This document shows positions 61,339 to 64,000 of a stretch of 64,000 nt of DNA, piece after piece (within the stretch, counting starts at the first letter, position 1; each line of letters starts with the position of its first letter). The translations under genes were made by a program, and so were the position numbers. Under the pieces are notes generated by a model. The model saw only the letters and a program-made list of their open reading frames with translations, was not told where the DNA came from and made no database searches. Origin of the DNA: Clostridiales bacterium (lineage in GTDB: Bacteria; Bacillota; Clostridia; Lachnospirales; Lachnospiraceae); contig JAAYJU010000092.1 in assembly GCA_012522735.1 (NCBI GenBank), positions 1 through 64,000 of the forward strand. The letters are read 5' to 3'.

Positions 61339-63092
61339 AAGGATGCCTCCTTTACTTCACCAAGGGTAATATAGGACTCCGCATTCGTTTTGTACACTTT
61401 GTGCATTGGGATATCCTCATGTTCGCTAATTATCTGAGATATAAGCGGCATACAGAATCCTCCCTGGCATCTGCCCATTCCCGGACGTACACGTTTTTTT
61501 ATACCGTCTACAGTCGGAACTGGAATCGGAGAATTAAGAGCATCGATTATCTCCCCCTTACTGATCTCCTCACAACGGCATATTATCACTCCATAATCGG
61601 GGTTCTTTTCTATCATCTCAGTGCGCTTCGCATCTGTCATCTCTCTTAAGACCGGTATCCCCTCTCTTCTGGGATTGTAGCTTACATTCCTTGTCACCTC
61701 TTGTATACTTGATAATTCCTCTATCACCATCTTTTCTATGTCCAAGGCGATAGCAGGCGCAGTGGTAAGACCAGGAGACTGTATTCCCGCACAGTGGATA
61801 ATATTCTCTGTCCTTCTCCCCTTTTCAATAATAAAATCCTCTTCAAATGTTGCAGCCCTAACTCCCGTAAAATATGTAATGATATCTTTTTCCGATAATT
61901 CCTTGGCAGTGCTCTTATGCTTGCAAAACATCTCATCTATACTGCCTCGGTCAGTAGCAAAATCCTCTTTTTCATACGTTTCTATGGCATTTGGACCGAC
62001 AAGAATATTATCATCAACCGTTTTTAATATGCCCCCGCCCTTAGTATTGGTCTTTTTCTGTTTTAATAAGAACATAGCAGAAGCGATTGAATTAACTAAA
62101 TGAGCAGCTTTTTTATCCAATATGGAAATGGTCCCCTTTCTTGGATGAATGGAGTAAAATCTATCCTTTGCCATGGCTGCAATATCCTCTGCAAATGTTC
62201 CTGCGGCGTTGATAACTATCTTAGGATAAATTCTTCCTTTGTTAGTTCTCACTACTACAATCTTACCATCCTTAACATCCATATCTAAAACCGCTGTATT
62301 TAGGGAGACCCTTGCTCCGTTTTCTACTGCATTTTCGGCATATGCAATGGTTAATCCATAGGGACTAACACATCCCGCACTGGGGTTATATAAGGCAAAT
62401 GCAAAGCTATCATTAAGCTTAGGCTCCCTCTTTCGTAATTCCTTCCTTCCTACTATTCTTGTGTCCGTTACGCCGCAGATATGCTTTCGCTGCCATGCAT
62501 AGACAGCAATGAGTGGATATAAGTACCTGGACTCGAAGCATACATATTGACCTTTTCTTTTAAATGGGACAGCAAGCTCCTCACATATCCGGTCAAACAT
62601 CTGATTACCGGTAAGTACATAATGCTGTTTGAGACTACCCTTATTTAGGTCTATTCCGGGGTGTACTTCACCGTCATTTCTTCCGGAGGTTTGAAATGCC
62701 ACATCCGGCTCCTTTTCAACCAATAATATATTAAGCTTCCATTTTGATAATTCTCTTGCTATGCTTGCTCCTGATATACCTCCTCCTATTATAAGAACAT
62801 CAGGTCTTACCCCCTCCAACTCCTTGGTTTCCTCCTTAGGAGTTCTCATGGCAGGTATTGTCCTTCCTGTCAGCTCAATATCATTCACCACATGTAACCT
62901 CTTATCTTTACTGACGCACATACGACAAGCTTTAATAATATCATCCCAATTATTTAAGCTACCTGATACTCGAATACAGTCATTCTCAATCTGTACTCTT
63001 ACATTTTCGGAAAAGACTTTTCTAAGCTTCTTGTTCAGATGCCTTTCAGCATTGATTCTACTCATCCACTCACTTCTTTCCGAGTCGTACAT
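61335..63092 (-). CDS. Glycerol-3-phosphate dehydrogenase-type FAD oxidoreductase with BFD-like tail
   Basis: A 585-residue flavoprotein. An N-terminal ~90-residue region (IENDCIRVSGSLNNWDDIIKAC, VVNDIEL) resembles a BON domain. The FAD-binding GlpA/GlpD core begins DVLIIGGGISGASIAREL (about 95). The C-terminus has a [2Fe-2S] BFD-like domain with CRCEEISKGE and RCQGGFC. It would oxidise glycerol-3-phosphate or a related hydroxy acid with the two FAD partners in the operon. The first ATG at 63092 is kept; the next ATG (63065) is an alternative. Confidence 0.86.
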   Translation of the reverse strand: MYDSERSEWMSRINAERHLNKKLRKVFSENVRVQIENDCIRVSGSLNNWDDIIKACRMCVSKDKRLHVVNDIELTGRTIPAMRTPKEETKELEGVRPDVLIIGGGISGASIARELSKWKLNILLVEKEPDVAFQTSGRNDGEVHPGIDLNKGSLKQHYVLTGNQMFDRICEELAVPFKRKGQYVCFESRYLYPLIAVYAWQRKHICGVTDTRIVGRKELRKREPKLNDSFAFALYNPSAGCVSPYGLTIAYAENAVENGARVSLNTAVLDMDVKDGKIVVVRTNKGRIYPKIVINAAGTFAEDIAAMAKDRFYSIHPRKGTISILDKKAAHLVNSIASAMFLLKQKKTNTKGGGILKTVDDNILVGPNAIETYEKEDFATDRGSIDEMFCKHKSTAKELSEKDIITYFTGVRAATFEEDFIIEKGRRTENIIHCAGIQSPGLTTAPAIALDIEKMVIEELSSIQEVTRNVSYNPRREGIPVLREMTDAKRTEMIEKNPDYGVIICRCEEISKGEIIDALNSPIPVPTVDGIKKRVRPGMGRCQGGFCMPLISQIISEHEDIPMHKVYKTNAESYITLGEVKEASL

Positions 63093-63113
63093 GCGTCCGA
63101 CTCTCTTTCCTAT

Positions 63114-63142
63114 ATATTAACATTTATTATAAAATATGTCAA
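63114..63142 (-). promoter_or_regulatory. Consensus promoter of the glp-like operon
   Basis: On the minus strand TTGACA (63142-63137) and TAATAT (63119-63114) have a 17-bp spacer. It lies 22 bases upstream of the glpA-like start and divergent from the TetR gene promoter at 63161-63189. Confidence 0.75.
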
Positions 63143-63160
63143 TTACCGCTCATCTAGTAT

Positions 63161-63189
63161 TAGACAATTACAGGAAAAAAGACTATAAT
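63161..63189 (+). promoter_or_regulatory. Promoter of the TetR-family gene
   Basis: TAGACA (63161-63166) and TATAAT (63184-63189) are 17 bp apart, 47 bases before the TetR start. The close back-to-back placement with the glp promoter would let one regulator control both. Confidence 0.6.
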
Positions 63190-63235
63190 GAGTTAATGAT
63201 AAGATTGTAATGATTTAAGCAGAAGGGATTATACT

Positions 63236-63808
63236 ATGGCAGCCCCAAGAAAAGATAATGTTAAGGAATTAATCCTAAGTTCAACTGAGAAGCTATTAGA
63301 AACACAGAAGCTAACTGAGATTACATTTGCTCAGATAGCATCAGACGCTGGTATTTCAAAAGGTACTCTTTATTATCATTATAAGAGCAAAAATGATCTT
63401 ATGTTTGATTTGTCTGATAAATATCTACAACAACAGTGGGATGATTTTATAGCCTGGACGGAAGATCCGGATAAGGACACATCCTTGCATCGTCTTGTTC
63501 AATATGTTTTAGAACGGGATGTATCGAATCTAGGTATGCGTCTTCACTTTTTTTATGATGCAATGCTAGGGAATGAGGATATCCGCGTTAAGTTGATGAA
63601 AAAATATGCAGATTTTGCAGAATTAATTTCTAAAAAGATAGCCGAAAAAAATCCTAAGCTTCCTGCCGAATATATTACATGGCTAATCCTCTTGGCAAGC
63701 GATGGACTATTTATTCATAAAACCTTGAATAATGAAAATATAGATACCGATAAATTTATTAAGAAGAGCGGGCAATATGTAAAGTATATCATGTCCTACA
63801 TAGAATAA
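63236..63808 (+). CDS. TetR/AcrR-family transcriptional regulator
   Basis: A 190-residue regulator with the N-terminal HTH (about 10-55: TFAQIASDAGISKGTLYYHYKSKNDLMFDL split at 20 residues) typical of TetR. The C-terminal ligand domain is helical. It is divergent from the glp-like operon and likely represses it in response to a substrate; this is inferred. No other genes follow in the window; 63809-64000 holds only a weak GCAGGT/ACCTGC hairpin. Confidence 0.9.
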   Translation: MAAPRKDNVKELILSSTEKLLETQKLTEITFAQIASDAGISKGTLYYHYKSKNDLMFDLSDKYLQQQWDDFIAWTEDPDKDTSLHRLVQYVLERDVSNLGMRLHFFYDAMLGNEDIRVKLMKKYADFAELISKKIAEKNPKLPAEYITWLILLASDGLFIHKTLNNENIDTDKFIKKSGQYVKYIMSYIE

Positions 63809-64000
63809 ACGATACCTGGTATTGTTTGTTTTCATCTGTAAACGGTAGCAGGTACTTCTTTGTGCACCTGCACATAATTGGATACCATATTCTGGCAATT
63901 GCGCATTGTTACTCCCATTACATTGTTATATAATTAACAATTCCCGAAACCCGTGCAGCAATAGGTTACAGCCGTGACGGAGGATATGCTACAAAGCTTT

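Noticed and set aside
1-64000. CRISPR arrays or intact insertion sequences
   Set aside because: No series of evenly spaced direct repeats and no transposase motifs were seen on either strand.

Overview
The window is AT-rich, with short intergenic gaps, strong GGAGG-type ribosome binding sites and T-tailed hairpin terminators. Gene content (archaeal-type AspRS, BspA/GLUG surface protein, CD3324- and DUF1062-family genes, GlpA with a BFD-like iron-sulfur tail, AzlCD, a cytosolic two-component pair) suggests an anaerobic Clostridia, most likely Lachnospiraceae. This is inference from protein families, not from a marker gene. No complete tRNA or rRNA gene, intact insertion sequence or CRISPR array was seen.

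Layout. 0-8 kb: a cold-shock gene, rsgA, an MFS transporter, an MBL-fold hydrolase and a stand-alone trpB, separated by decaying sequence (a pyrE N-terminal remnant, a tRNA 3' fragment, a 5'-truncated gene and a frameshifted DUF2135-like gene). 8-17.8 kb: a lasso-peptide (paeninodin-type) locus with two precursors, two asparagine-synthetase-like cyclases, two HprK-like kinases, one B2 protease, a metallophosphoesterase and an ABC exporter. Both precursors are missing from plain ORF calling, or start later than the longest ORF. 17.8-32.7 kb: a minus-strand exopolysaccharide locus (PssE/PssD-like pair, tyrosine autokinase, three GT2 enzymes, one GT32-like enzyme, Wzy, CotH-like kinase, nucleotidyltransferase, pyruvyl transferase, Wzx, GH105-like hydrolase). 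32.8-34.7 kb: a response regulator, a membrane-free histidine kinase and a PqqD-like protein (the lasso B1/RRE) in one operon. The lasso machinery therefore flanks the polysaccharide genes.

34.9-49.6 kb is accessory: an acyltransferase, an alpha/beta-hydrolase, a P-loop protein, an HNH plus NERD nuclease pair, a PAS-GGDEF-EAL protein with a degenerate GGDEF, a DUF3267 protease, a BspA/GLUG surface protein, a secreted zinc peptidase and GNATs. A segmental duplication with reciprocal decay links 34.9-37.3 kb with 42.5-43.3 kb. 49.6-57.7 kb holds a VWA lipoprotein, azlCD, two small genes (CD3324, DUF1062) each preceded by a related short ORF plus covarying hairpin, a CBS protein, a HAD phosphatase, a flavodoxin-like reductase and an archaeal-type aspS. 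The aspS gene lies behind a strong promoter, a 15-codon leader ORF rich in Asn and Asp codons, an alternative hairpin and a terminator. 57.7-63.8 kb is a glycerol-3-phosphate-type oxidoreductase operon with a divergent TetR regulator.

The most notable systems are the dual lasso-peptide locus (one predicted core starts with His rather than Gly/Ala), the apparent Asn/Asp ribosome-mediated attenuator of aspS, and the paired leader-ORF/hairpin elements at 52.6 and 53.1 kb.
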